Shown: one piece after another, positions 1-6,578 of the stretch
How the letters are laid out: each line of letters starts with the position of its first letter
How positions within the stretch are numbered: the first letter of the stretch is position 1
NCBI GenBank assembly: GCA_026197195.1
Contig: JAPHUG010000039.1
Coordinates: 1 to 10,084 of the forward strand
DNA length: 10,084 nt
Reading direction: 5' to 3'
Origin: Sedimenticola sp.
Lineage (GTDB): Bacteria; Pseudomonadota; Gammaproteobacteria; Chromatiales; Chromatiaceae
The notes under the pieces: generated by a model
Seen by the model: only the letters and a program-made list of their open reading frames with translations
Databases searched by the model: none
What the model was told of the DNA's origin: nothing
Program-made: the position numbers and the translations under genes

Positions 1-480
1 ATCCACTGCCGCCTGCTGACGATCATAGGCATTCGGATAATCAATCTTTAATGAGAGATGGTAGGCACTGTTGGGATTCAAAAGTTCCACTTGATAGAGG
101 CCCTCAGGAACCTGTCGATCCCCTTCCCGCAACTTGGGTCCCCGTGTACCGCTCATCCCTTTGATTCTGTAATCCTTGATATGCTGCCATTCTCCCGCCG
201 CATAAGACCATAATTCCATTAACCGGGTATCTTTAAAGCTGACCAGCGTCACTTTCTCTGGCGGCCAATTCACGTCCACATAGTCAAAATAGGGCTTCAG
301 TCGATTCTCAACCACTCCCTGGTACTCTGATAGGACATCTTCAATCGTGCGATCATTGTCAATAGCGCACGCCGGAACGGAAAACAGCAGCCACAGAAAG
401 CCCAACACACCCCCCAAAAGAGCGCGATTTAGAATGGCATGCCTGTGATTACCTGTTGAAGGAATTGTGCACTTGTTCAT
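1..480 (-). CDS. YafK-like murein L,D-transpeptidase, N-terminal part (truncated by window edge)
   Basis: The 160 visible codons begin at an ATG preceded by AGGG and by an in-frame stop 12 bases upstream, so this start is secure. Residues 15-39 form a basic then hydrophobic signal sequence ending ACA, suggesting export and signal peptidase I cleavage before IDND. Residues 70-160 match the first half of a YkuD/YafK-type L,D-transpeptidase domain: GTRGPKLREGDRQVPEG (111-127), then LNPNSAYHLSLKIDYPNAYDR (split here as residues 134-143 and 144-154). The catalytic His and Cys motifs lie further on, outside the window, so activity cannot be judged. Members of this family work in the periplasm on peptidoglycan stem peptides or lipoprotein anchoring; the precise substrate is not inferable. 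It is divergent from the RRM gene. Confidence 0.85.
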   Translation of the reverse strand, partial: MNKCTIPSTGNHRHAILNRALLGGVLGFLWLLFSVPACAIDNDRTIEDVLSEYQGVVENRLKPYFDYVDVNWPPEKVTLVSFKDTRLMELWSYAAGEWQHIKDYRIKGMSGTRGPKLREGDRQVPEGLYQVELLNPNSAYHLSLKIDYPNAYDRQQAAVD

Positions 481-604
481 AGCCCTGCATATCTACACCA
501 TAGCGACAAGAATTGAAACCTTCGAGGCAAAACACCTGCCCGGCTGGTTGATCAGCAATCGCCCCAATCTGCGATCCGTCGCACAGCAAGTCCGCTTCGT
601 TTCG

Positions 605-619
605 CTAGAATAATTCTCA
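605..619. promoter_or_regulatory. Fur-box-like palindrome upstream of the RRM gene
   Basis: On the minus strand the site reads TGAGAATTATTCTAG, close to the 7-1-7 Fur pattern TGATAAT-N-ATTATCA (11 of 14 fixed positions). Its core AGAATAATTCT (607-617) is a perfect 11-base palindrome. It ends 35 bases before the start codon of the RRM-like gene and lies in the divergent gap with the L,D-transpeptidase gene. The match is by eye; AT-rich palindromes of this size do occur by chance, and no clear -35/-10 pair was found to place it against. Confidence 0.35.
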
Positions 620-654
620 TTTTAAGCGACCATTTTTCCAGGGGACAACAGACG

Positions 655-1077
655 ATGTGGATAATCATACAGGGTATTCCACTCACCACCACACAGAGGG
701 AACTCAATCAGTTTCTCAATAAACAGATCAGCTGCAAGGGCTGGTTCGGATTGTCTTCCAGGTCAGACTTCCGCCTGAAGACCTTTTCAATACTGAGAAT
801 GACCGATCGCGCCTCTGGAGAGATGGAGTGTCATGGACTGGCCGAACTGGAAACCGCGAGGCCTGAAGAAGAGGTTTTAAAGCAGCTAAATGGACACCGG
901 CTACATGGTCGCGTCATCACTGTAAGAAAATACTATCATCGCTCAAGCCGATCGATCCAACGCATGGATCAGATGGGTGGCCCCTCTGGCAGTGAGCACA
1001 ATGAGCGCCGTCGACCCTATTTGCATATTGAGATGCTAAAAGCCAATGCCGGCGGATTCTCCATCGGCTTATTCTGA
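655..1077 (+). CDS. Small RRM-fold (RNA recognition motif) protein
   Basis: The 140-residue product starts at ATG behind AGGGGA at a normal distance. Residues 1-93 have the order of an RRM: MWIIIQGIP as strand 1 (the RNP2 position), a helix at about 12-22, a basic stretch RSDFRLKTFSILR, a strand CHGLAELE (59-66) at the RNP1 position, a helix with EEEVLKQLNG, and the typical ending LHGRVITVRKYY (83-94). The aromatic residues usual in RNP1 are missing, so RNA binding may be altered. The tail from 95 to 140 is rich in Arg, Ser and His and looks disordered. Bacterial RRM proteins are generally RNA-binding, but the target here is unknown. It is a single gene, convergent with the STAS gene downstream. 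Confidence 0.7.
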   Translation: MWIIIQGIPLTTTQRELNQFLNKQISCKGWFGLSSRSDFRLKTFSILRMTDRASGEMECHGLAELETARPEEEVLKQLNGHRLHGRVITVRKYYHRSSRSIQRMDQMGGPSGSEHNERRRPYLHIEMLKANAGGFSIGLF

Positions 1078-1136
1078 TAACGTTTTTACAACCGGTTATT
1101 TATCCTTGATAAGCCTTTTATCTGCCAATGGACACT

Positions 1137-1628
1137 CTATTGTTTCAACTCGCTTTCAAAGGCCTTTACTACATCGCTGAATTGTTCCCGATTTTTTCCG
1201 TTCAAATCCATCAATGCACGATGCGCTTCAAGTAAAAGCTTGATATTGTTTTCATGACCCGATGTATGAAGCGGTATTTCAGAAAGTTTATTTAACGCTG
1301 TCTCGCGCTCTTGCACAATGTGAAACACACGATCAAAACCTACCGCTTCCAACAGTTCATTAATATCCGGCTGATTAGAAATCAACGTCACTTTGGGAAG
1401 ATTGGCCCGCTGCATGGATCTGGCCAGCCGCGCAAGTATACCGAGGTTGGTACTGTCGATACTCTCAGCTTCGGTCAGGTCCACGACGAATCCTTTCAAA
1501 CCCGTCGTATTCAGCAGCTTTGTGATATAGGCGTCCAGGGCGACACACAAAGTATGGCGCACATCACCCTTGTAGTAGAGTATCTGCACGCCGTCCTGCT
1601 CACCGTGCAATATCTGGCCGTTACTCAT
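1137..1628 (-). CDS. STAS-domain anti-anti-sigma factor (partner-switching antagonist)
   Basis: This 163-residue protein has a STAS domain at about residues 5-105. VDLTEAESIDSTNLGILARLA carries the conserved Asp-Ser-Thr, with Ser59 at the site that is phosphorylated in SpoIIAA/RsbV-type antagonists. The remaining 50 residues are a helical, charged extension, longer than a minimal STAS protein. The ATG at 1628 is preferred because it overlaps the stop of the upstream phosphatase gene by 8 bases; a GTG at 1640 in the same frame would add four residues. The overlap implies translational coupling, and by family precedent the adjacent PP2C phosphatase would dephosphorylate this protein so that it can bind an anti-sigma factor. 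That cognate anti-sigma kinase is not in the window. Confidence 0.85.
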   Translation of the reverse strand: MSNGQILHGEQDGVQILYYKGDVRHTLCVALDAYITKLLNTTGLKGFVVDLTEAESIDSTNLGILARLARSMQRANLPKVTLISNQPDINELLEAVGFDRVFHIVQERETALNKLSEIPLHTSGHENNIKLLLEAHRALMDLNGKNREQFSDVVKAFESELKQ

Positions 1629-2814
1629 CACCGTCACCACGCGTTAAAGATAGGAAGGCGATATCATCCGGTATCTCCTCCAACCCTTCGATATTAAAAC
1701 GCTCAACAAGTTCATCAATAGACGAACCGCCATCCGATACTGTTTGCAGCAGCCACTCTGTTCTTCGTCGTGCAGAATCACGCGGAAATAATTCCAGAAT
1801 ACCATCCGATATCATCAACATCTGCCGAACCGAGCCAAAATCAATCTCATGTTGGGTGTAGATAGAGTCTTCGAACAGACCTACCGGTTTATCATGGCTG
1901 GTCAGTGTCTTAATCTCTCCACCATCAAACAGCATCGGATAGGGAAACTGCCCACCCGTACAGAACCGCAGCGTATGCGTCTTGAGGTCAAGCACGCCAT
2001 AAAAGATGGTCAGGTATTTTTCAATGGGTGATAGATAAAGCGCCCGGTTCAAATGATCAAGCATTTCACTCGGTTGACTGACAACCGTTTCATGATCACG
2101 TTGATAGGCATCGAGATGTTTTTCAAAAAGTGTTTTGAGCATCACGGTAACAAAGGCTGAGGCGGCCCCGTGACCTGAAATATCGGCAATATAAAAACCC
2201 ACCTCATGATCGCCAATGGCAAAGTAATCAACAAAATCGCCACTCAAGAGTAGGGACGGAAACAGGCTACGGTGAAAATGGTAATCGCCAAACTGGGCCT
2301 TCATAGGTGGCAACAGACTGGCTTGCAAGGCACGCGCCGCCTCTTCATCCTCCCGCAACTGCCCCAGGGCAATGGAGAGCTCCTGGTTGAGCGTTTCCAG
2401 GTGCTTCTGATAAGCCCGGTTCTCACTCATCAGGCGAGCCCGATTGAGCGCCCGCTCAATGGCCGTATCAAGTACCTGAAAATCAACTATGGGCTTGGTA
2501 ATGTAATCCCAAGCCCCACGCTTCAGGGCCTGTATGGCATCGGCCACCTGATTGGCACCCGAAACGATAATAATAGGGGTATCCGGCGATAACTCCGCAA
2601 GCGCAGAGAGTACATCCAAGCCATCCATACCGGGCAATCTGAGATCGCACAACACCAGATCCGGTTTAACGGTTTTGAAAAGTGCTATACCCTCCTGGCC
2701 GTTTGCCGCTTCAATATAGTCGTACTCAAGATCTTCCAAATGCGCTACCAGGCTACGCCTGACCGCGACCTCATCTTCGATTGTCAGAATCTTTACTACC
2801 GCACTCGTTAACAA
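1621..2814 (-). CDS. Response regulator with C-terminal PP2C (RsbU/SpoIIE-type) phosphatase
   Basis: The 397-residue protein begins with a receiver domain (about 7-122): acidic pocket E13-D14, phosphoacceptor D57 in CDLRLPGMDG, switch S85 and K107 in YITKP. A helical linker (about 128-165) leads to LQASLLPP and a PP2C domain with metal-binding signatures SGDFVDY (D193, D196), ADISGHG (D211), SDG (D337) and PDD (D383, D384), so catalysis looks intact. Phosphorylation of D57 by an unseen histidine kinase or phosphotransfer protein should switch the phosphatase, whose likely substrate is the overlapping STAS protein. The architecture resembles HsbR/CrsR-type regulators but lacks their C-terminal HATPase/anti-sigma domain. 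The start is TTG, supported by GAGGGG six bases upstream; the upstream ATG is out of frame and hits a stop. Confidence 0.9.
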   Translation of the reverse strand: MLTSAVVKILTIEDEVAVRRSLVAHLEDLEYDYIEAANGQEGIALFKTVKPDLVLCDLRLPGMDGLDVLSALAELSPDTPIIIVSGANQVADAIQALKRGAWDYITKPIVDFQVLDTAIERALNRARLMSENRAYQKHLETLNQELSIALGQLREDEEAARALQASLLPPMKAQFGDYHFHRSLFPSLLLSGDFVDYFAIGDHEVGFYIADISGHGAASAFVTVMLKTLFEKHLDAYQRDHETVVSQPSEMLDHLNRALYLSPIEKYLTIFYGVLDLKTHTLRFCTGGQFPYPMLFDGGEIKTLTSHDKPVGLFEDSIYTQHEIDFGSVRQMLMISDGILELFPRDSARRRTEWLLQTVSDGGSSIDELVERFNIEGLEEIPDDIAFLSLTRGDGDE

Positions 2815-3088
2815 CCCGCACCCCTCATTCTGTTGAACAGTACTGCAAAAGGCTGAATAGCCTGATCAATCCGGCCATGCTAATAGCTTTAAGTTTAGAC
2901 AGCCTATTGCCTGAGAGGGTAGCTTATATTGAGAAAAATGCTGTTTTATTTCTGCCCAGAAGGGCTTTAGCCATAAAAAAGGATCACCTGGCAATAGGAT
3001 GTCGCTAGCCTACCTGCTTATTAGAGGCTTGATAGCAAAACCGGATACCAGGTAATCCCGCTCTCCTGTTGCCGCGCATACGGCTTAC
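2815..3088. other. Intergenic region with spaced 9-bp inverted repeat, no gene seen
   Basis: This 274-base gap separates the DUF1127 gene from the response regulator gene, both on the minus strand, so it should hold the promoter of the latter and the end of the former. No convincing -35/-10 pair or U-tract terminator could be picked out by eye. CCTATTGCC at 2903-2911 and its exact complement GGCAATAGG at 2990-2998 could close a stem around 78 bases. A small hairpin AGGCT-GAAT-AGCCT lies near 2851-2864. Neither is assigned a function. Confidence 0.35.
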
Positions 3089-3358
3089 TCAGAATCTTCT
3101 ATTGAAACGTTTATCATCCCAAAAGTGTCTGAATGCCTCACCTTCGGCATCTGCACGACTAATACCGATATCCTTGAGCATCGCATCGCTGAGTCCCCTC
3201 AGTTCAGAACGCTGCCTGGAAATCATCTGCCAATGATGCACCTTTTCCATAGCTTGGATGACCAGGGACTGAATTAGATAAAAGGCCCGTGATAATCTCA
3301 GTTTTTGTTCCCCTGGCAGCGTGGTAATGGGGCGATTGACACATAGTTCACTCTTCAT
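3089..3358 (-). CDS. DUF1127 (YjiS-like) small basic protein
   Basis: The 89-residue product starts at the ATG of MKSEL because AGGAGG lies four bases upstream; an upstream ATG in frame at 3430 lacks such a site. The C-terminal half carries the DUF1127 signature: W-x-MISRQRSELRGLSDAML, then KDIGISRADAEGEAFRHFWDD. DUF1127 proteins are short, arginine-rich and widespread in Proteobacteria; some are linked to RNA binding and to phosphate or carbon adaptation, but the role here is unknown. Residues 1-40 are a non-conserved extension. The gene is divergent from a LysR regulator across 126 bases holding a perfect inverted repeat, which suggests that it is a target of that regulator. Confidence 0.85.
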   Translation of the reverse strand: MKSELCVNRPITTLPGEQKLRLSRAFYLIQSLVIQAMEKVHHWQMISRQRSELRGLSDAMLKDIGISRADAEGEAFRHFWDDKRFNRRF

Positions 3359-3447
3359 GATGCCTCCTGGCTGTCTGCAGCTGTTACCTGTCATTTTCGG
3401 TTGCAGAAAGTCTGGCCCCATGCTAAACATTAATCCAACGAATAGTT

Positions 3448-3464
3448 TTGATGTTATTCATCAA
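3448..3464. promoter_or_regulatory. Inverted repeat, candidate LysR-regulator operator
   Basis: TTGATG-TTATT-CATCAA is a perfect 6-base inverted repeat with a 5-base spacer and contains T-N11-A spacings typical of LysR-type binding sites. Flanking GTTT/AAAC at 3445-3448 and 3467-3470 gives further partial symmetry. It sits 20 bases before the LysR start codon and about 90 bases before the DUF1127 start, suited to autoregulation and control of both divergent genes. Direct proof is lacking. Confidence 0.5.
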
Positions 3465-3484
3465 CGAAACAGATGGGTTAAATC

Positions 3485-4357
3485 ATGGCACCGGTCTTTG
3501 ATAACGAGCTGCTACGTACCTTTGTAGCGATTGCCGACTCAGGCGGCTTCACCCGTGCCGCTGAATTGGTACATCGCTCCCAGTCTGCTGTCAGTATGCA
3601 GATGAAGAAACTCGAAGAGATGGTGGGGCGCCCGCTGTTTGAGAAGGTCGGACGCAGTATGGTGCTCACACCCGATGGTGAGATTCTGCTCAACTATGCC
3701 CGTCGTATCCTGCGCCTACACGATGAAGCCGTGTCAACACTGCAACAGCCGGATATGGTAGGCAGCGTCCGTATCGGCATACCGGATGACTATGTAGCCG
3801 CCTTTATACCGCGCATCATGGCCCGTTTTGCCAAATCCTACCCCATGGTTCAGGTAGAGGTGATCTGCAACAACAGTGAGCTTCTGACCAAGGCGGTCAA
3901 GGCAGGTGATATCGATCTGGCTATCGTCACCAGCGTACCGGGCAGCATGGAGGGTGAGATCTTACGCCGCGAGGCCACCGTCTGGGCGACCTCAAAGCAT
4001 CACTTCATTCATGAGGAAGAGCCTTTGCCCCTGGTCCTGTTCCAGCCGGGCTGCATCTTCCGCCACTGGGCAATGAAGGCGCTCGACAAGATTGACCGCC
4101 CCTACCGGGTCGCCTACTCCAGCCCCAGTATTACAGGGATTGAGGCGATCGTCGGCTGCGGTCTCGGTGTTACTGTGCTGGTAAACAGCATTGTAAATGA
4201 GTCCATGCGCGTCTTGACCGCCGCAGAGGGCTTTCCACAACTGCCTGAATCTGCCATCACCCTGATGAAGACAGACAGATCTTCTTCGCCGGCCATGCAG
4301 TGCCTTGCGGATTACATTATCGAAGGATTCCGTGATAATCAGGCCAATGCGGCCTGA
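3485..4357 (+). CDS. LysR-family transcriptional regulator (LrhA-like)
   Basis: The 290-residue protein has the LysR layout. A winged helix-turn-helix spans residues 7-66, with the helix pair in GGFTRAAELVHRSQSAVSMQ (20-39) followed by LEEMVGRPLFEKVGR. A linker helix at 67-90 leads to a periplasmic-binding-protein-like effector domain (about 94-285). The stretch GSVRIGIPDDYVAAFIPRIMARF resembles LrhA/PecT-type members, whose effectors are mostly unknown. The ATG start gives the usual MxxxFDNELLRTFVAIA beginning; the upstream GGGTTA is only a weak ribosome site. The gene is divergent from the DUF1127 gene and 50 bases ahead of riboflavin synthase, with which it could be co-transcribed. Confidence 0.93.
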   Translation: MAPVFDNELLRTFVAIADSGGFTRAAELVHRSQSAVSMQMKKLEEMVGRPLFEKVGRSMVLTPDGEILLNYARRILRLHDEAVSTLQQPDMVGSVRIGIPDDYVAAFIPRIMARFAKSYPMVQVEVICNNSELLTKAVKAGDIDLAIVTSVPGSMEGEILRREATVWATSKHHFIHEEEPLPLVLFQPGCIFRHWAMKALDKIDRPYRVAYSSPSITGIEAIVGCGLGVTVLVNSIVNESMRVLTAAEGFPQLPESAITLMKTDRSSSPAMQCLADYIIEGFRDNQANAA

Positions 4358-4407
4358 GTCCCGGCCTCTTATTGCTCACTTATTCACCTGTATCCAGGAG
4401 TTAGTAA

Positions 4408-5016
4408 ATGTTTACCGGAATTGTCCAGGGCACCGCCGAAGTGGTAAGAATCGAGGAAAAAGCTCAGTTCCGCACCCATACCATTAAACTGCCAAAAGCC
4501 TATCTTGAAGGGCTACAAAACGGTGCCTCTATTGCCCATAACGGTTGCTGCCTGACGGTTACCGGCATTTTCGGTGAAGAGGTCTCGTTTGACCTGATGC
4601 AGGAGACCCTGCGAATCACCAACCTGGGTCTTTTAAACATCGGAGACCGAGTCAATTTTGAACGGGCCGCGCGTTTCGGTGATGAAATTGGTGGACATCA
4701 GATGTCTGGTCATATCCTCTGCATGGCAACGATCACCCAAATCATACGCAGTGAAAATAATCGGCAGATCTGGTTTCAAATCCCGGAAGCCTACCTGCAC
4801 TATATTTTTACCAAGGGCTATATAGGTATTGATGGCATCAGCCTGACTATTGGAGAGGTGGTTGGCAATACATTTTGTGTCAATCTGATTCCTGAAACAC
4901 TGGAGCGCACTAACCTGGGATTCAGAAATGAAAAGGATCAGGTCAATATTGAGATTGACCCTCAAACACAGGCCATTGTGGATACGGTTGAACGTGTACT
5001 GGCAGAGCGATTGTAA
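4408..5016 (+). CDS. ribE: Riboflavin synthase, alpha subunit
   Basis: This cytoplasmic enzyme (EC 2.5.1.9) dismutates two 6,7-dimethyl-8-ribityllumazine molecules into riboflavin and the pyrimidinedione precursor, the last step of riboflavin synthesis. The 202-residue sequence has the two tandem lumazine-binding barrels: the first opens [12 protein letters not shown] and includes NGCCLTV and ETLRITNLG; the second (from about residue 98) has [20 protein letters not shown] and ETLERTNLG, then [19 protein letters not shown]. It reads very close to E. coli RibC throughout, and the length is typical. ATG follows AGGAG by eight bases. No FMN riboswitch fits in the 50-base gap upstream, and no ribD, ribBA or ribH neighbours are seen, so it appears stand-alone, as in enterics. 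Confidence 0.96.
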   Translation: MFTGIVQGTAEVVRIEEKAQFRTHTIKLPKAYLEGLQNGASIAHNGCCLTVTGIFGEEVSFDLMQETLRITNLGLLNIGDRVNFERAARFGDEIGGHQMSGHILCMATITQIIRSENNRQIWFQIPEAYLHYIFTKGYIGIDGISLTIGEVVGNTFCVNLIPETLERTNLGFRNEKDQVNIEIDPQTQAIVDTVERVLAERL

Positions 5017-5097
5017 CCGACATCTTGAAGTTACTGATGACTTACCGAACAGATTCCCAAAGTAACAAGCAGCGCTTTGTTGGTCATTATGTTTTAT

Positions 5098-5688
5098 TTA
5101 GACGTTCAGTAACTGCGCTACCCTCGCCTGCAAAACCGGGATCACCTCCTGTTCGAACCAGGGGTTTTTTCTTAGCCAGAGATTATTGCGTGGACTGGGG
5201 TGAGGTAAAGGCAGCCGCTGCGGCCAATACTCACGCCACTGTCGGACGGTTTCCGTAACGGTTGATTTGCGCGCTCCCGCAAGATGATAGGCCTGTGCAT
5301 ACTGACCGATGACCAGTGTCAACTGAATAGCGGGCAAGGCAGCTAACAGTTTCTCATGCCATTGTGATGCACACTCAGAACGGGGAGGCAGGTCACCTCT
5401 CGACCCGGTACCGGGATAGCAAAAGCCCATCGGGATAATGGCCATTTTGGTTTCATCATAAAACCTATCCCGGTCTATTCCCATCCAACTCCTGAGCCGA
5501 TCACCACTTGGATCATTAAAAGGCACACCGGTCTCATGCACTCTTCTTCCAGGTGCCTGCCCGGCAACCAGAATAACAGCACGCGGATTGGCCTGAAGAA
5601 CCGGACGGCAACCGGCAGGTAGTTCCGGTTCACAGGTCGTGCAGTCTTTAATGCTTTGAATGAGTGATGCGAAGGGTGTATGGGTCAT
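5098..5688 (-). CDS. Uracil-DNA glycosylase family protein with predicted [4Fe-4S] cluster
   Basis: The 196-residue protein belongs to the UDG fold superfamily. It has GQAPG (43-47) at motif 1, followed by GVPFNDPSGDRLRSW, and HPSPR (163-167) at motif 2. Cysteines C16-x2-C19 and C90-x15-C106 match the spacing of the iron-sulfur ligands in family 4/5 UDGs, so a [4Fe-4S] cluster is predicted. GFCYPG and GDLPPR..C are also characteristic of this uncharacterised subgroup. Family members remove uracil or other deaminated bases from DNA, but motif 1 has Gln where family 4 usually has Glu, so specificity is uncertain. The ATG at 5688 has GGA seven bases upstream; a GTG at 5700 directly after a stop would add four residues without a clear ribosome site. 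It is convergent with ribE. Confidence 0.85.
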   Translation of the reverse strand: MTHTPFASLIQSIKDCTTCEPELPAGCRPVLQANPRAVILVAGQAPGRRVHETGVPFNDPSGDRLRSWMGIDRDRFYDETKMAIIPMGFCYPGTGSRGDLPPRSECASQWHEKLLAALPAIQLTLVIGQYAQAYHLAGARKSTVTETVRQWREYWPQRLPLPHPSPRNNLWLRKNPWFEQEVIPVLQARVAQLLNV

Positions 5689-5699
5689 ACGCTGGTCCA

Positions 5700-5715
5700 C
5701 TTACAGAAGTGTAAG
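5700..5715. repeat. Short hairpin at the start of the UDG gene
   Basis: CTTACA-GAAG-TGTAAG is a perfect 6-base stem with a 4-base loop, ending just ahead of the preferred UDG start. GCTTACA recurs at 5787-5793, just past the larger inverted repeat. It could be an operator or 5' leader hairpin; no function is assigned. Confidence 0.4.
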
Positions 5716-5745
5716 CGGACGATAGCAATTCACAGCAGAAATGTG

Positions 5746-5785
5746 TAGCGACACAACACGCAATAGCCTGAGTGTTGTGTCGCTA
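5746..5785. repeat. Perfect 14-bp inverted repeat between CBS and UDG genes
   Basis: TAGCGACACAACAC (5746-5759) and its exact complement GTGTTGTGTCGCTA (5772-5785) flank a 12-base loop. It lies 28 bases past the stop of the CBS gene and 58 bases before the UDG start, both on the minus strand. It could act as a transcript-end or processing hairpin, but no U-run follows it in the minus direction, so it is not a standard intrinsic terminator. It may instead be one copy of a dispersed palindromic element; no second full copy occurs in the window. Confidence 0.8.
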
Positions 5786-5812
5786 TGCTTACAGGATCGG
5801 TTATCGAGTGTG

Positions 5813-6295
5813 TTACATACCGACAGCCACAGGGGGCTTAATACTGTTATTGCTGGCAATATTGGCCTGGAAGATCGCTTTATGAACATCACCCAGGCTG
5901 AGCATACCTTTCAGCTCGCCCGCTTCCGCCACGGGGATTCTTCTGAATTTATGACGCACCATTGTGGTTGCCGCCTGAAGAATATGTTGATTGGGTGATA
6001 CGGTAATCACATCTGTAGCCATCAGGTCTGACACCTTCAGGTTCACAACATCTTTGTATTTACTCATCATGCCAGAGTAGTCACCGGCCCCCAGACCATC
6101 GGCCATCATATCTTCGAGTGTTGGGAACAGGCGATGGAACACATCCTTTTCCGCAATAAACCCAACCATCTTCTCTCCCTCCATCACCGGCAGTCCACTG
6201 TATCGATAGAGACACATCAGTGAGACCACTTCCAGGAGATCGGTATCCGGTGTAACAGTCCGTGGGGACTTGGTCATTATCTCGTTTACCTGCAT
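5813..6295 (-). CDS. Two-CBS-domain protein
   Basis: The 160-residue soluble protein consists of a Bateman module. CBS1 (about 1-55) contains VNEIMTKSPRTVTPDTDLLEV and SGLPVMEGEKMVGFIAEKDV; CBS2 (about 86-144) contains VSDLMATDVITVSPNQHILQA and RRIPVAEAGELKGMLSLGDV. Such pairs bind adenine nucleotides and regulate partner proteins; with no other domain attached, the partner is unknown. A 30-residue linker rich in Met, Asp and Gly separates the domains. The ATG at 6295 is chosen because GGAGG lies eight bases upstream; the in-frame ATG at 6322 would place that ribosome site inside the gene. It appears monocistronic, or may be read on into the UDG gene past the inverted repeat. Confidence 0.88.
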   Translation of the reverse strand: MQVNEIMTKSPRTVTPDTDLLEVVSLMCLYRYSGLPVMEGEKMVGFIAEKDVFHRLFPTLEDMMADGLGAGDYSGMMSKYKDVVNLKVSDLMATDVITVSPNQHILQAATTMVRHKFRRIPVAEAGELKGMLSLGDVHKAIFQANIASNNSIKPPVAVGM

Positions 6296-6317
6296 AGCAT
6301 CATCCTCCAAATTAATC

Positions 6318-6343
6318 TGCACAACATTCAGTTGTTGAGTGCA
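6318..6343. other. Bulged hairpin in the CBS gene leader
   Basis: TGCAC (6318-6322) pairs with GTGCA (6339-6343) and the inner AACA with TGTT, leaving a GA bulge and a 6-base loop. It lies about 10 bases upstream of the GGAGG ribosome site of the CBS gene, so it would be in the leader RNA or serve as an operator. The TGCAC/GTGCA half-sites resemble NtrC half-sites, but the 16-base spacing is wrong for that protein. Confidence 0.35.
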
Positions 6344-6526
6344 ACCCGTTCCTGACTGACTGTGCTGTTCTTGTTATTGACTTCCAGAAAGCGCCTTAGC
6401 GAGTATTCGATTCACCCCAAAGGGTAGGTGAAAAAACAGCGTTTTCTATCCTGTCACTGTCTGCCTGATTTCGGGCTGACCCTAGTAATCGCTGATTTTC
6501 CACCCACTTGTCCACCCGGTTTATCT

Positions 6527-6542
6527 TTATGGCGCCATAAAA
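6527..6542. repeat. Perfect 16-bp palindrome downstream of nirD
   Basis: TTTATGGCGCCATAAA is fully self-complementary. It lies about 40 bases past the nirD stop within the roughly 250-base gap to the CBS gene. The minus transcript would form at most a six-pair stem with GCGC loop and has no U-run after it, so a terminator role is unproven; a protein-binding site is as likely. The rest of the gap holds no gene, only an imperfect hairpin near 6413-6434 (TTCACC/GGTGAA). Confidence 0.5.
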
Positions 6543-6578
6543 AGCAGATTATTTTCCATAAGATTTAATTAATATAAA

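Noticed and set aside
499..508. TAGCGACA shared by the gap near 500 and the inverted repeat at 5746
   Set aside because: Only about nine bases match, with no surrounding similarity; likely chance.
1311..1697. Open frame of 128 codons on the plus strand over the STAS/phosphatase junction
   Set aside because: Antisense to two well-recognised genes and of low-complexity His-rich translation; shadow.
2781..3008. 75-codon plus-strand open frame across the start of the response regulator gene and the gap
   Set aside because: No ribosome site or recognisable domain, and it overlaps the receiver-domain start.
3448..3464. FNR box
   Set aside because: The half-sites TTGAT and ATCAA are present, but the gap is 7 bases instead of 4.
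4358..4407. FMN riboswitch ahead of riboflavin synthase
   Set aside because: The gap is only 50 bases and lacks any RFN-element motifs.
5017..5097. Bidirectional terminator between ribE and the UDG gene
   Set aside because: AACAAGC/GCTTTGTT can pair with a bulge, but no T-run follows at a useful distance on either strand.
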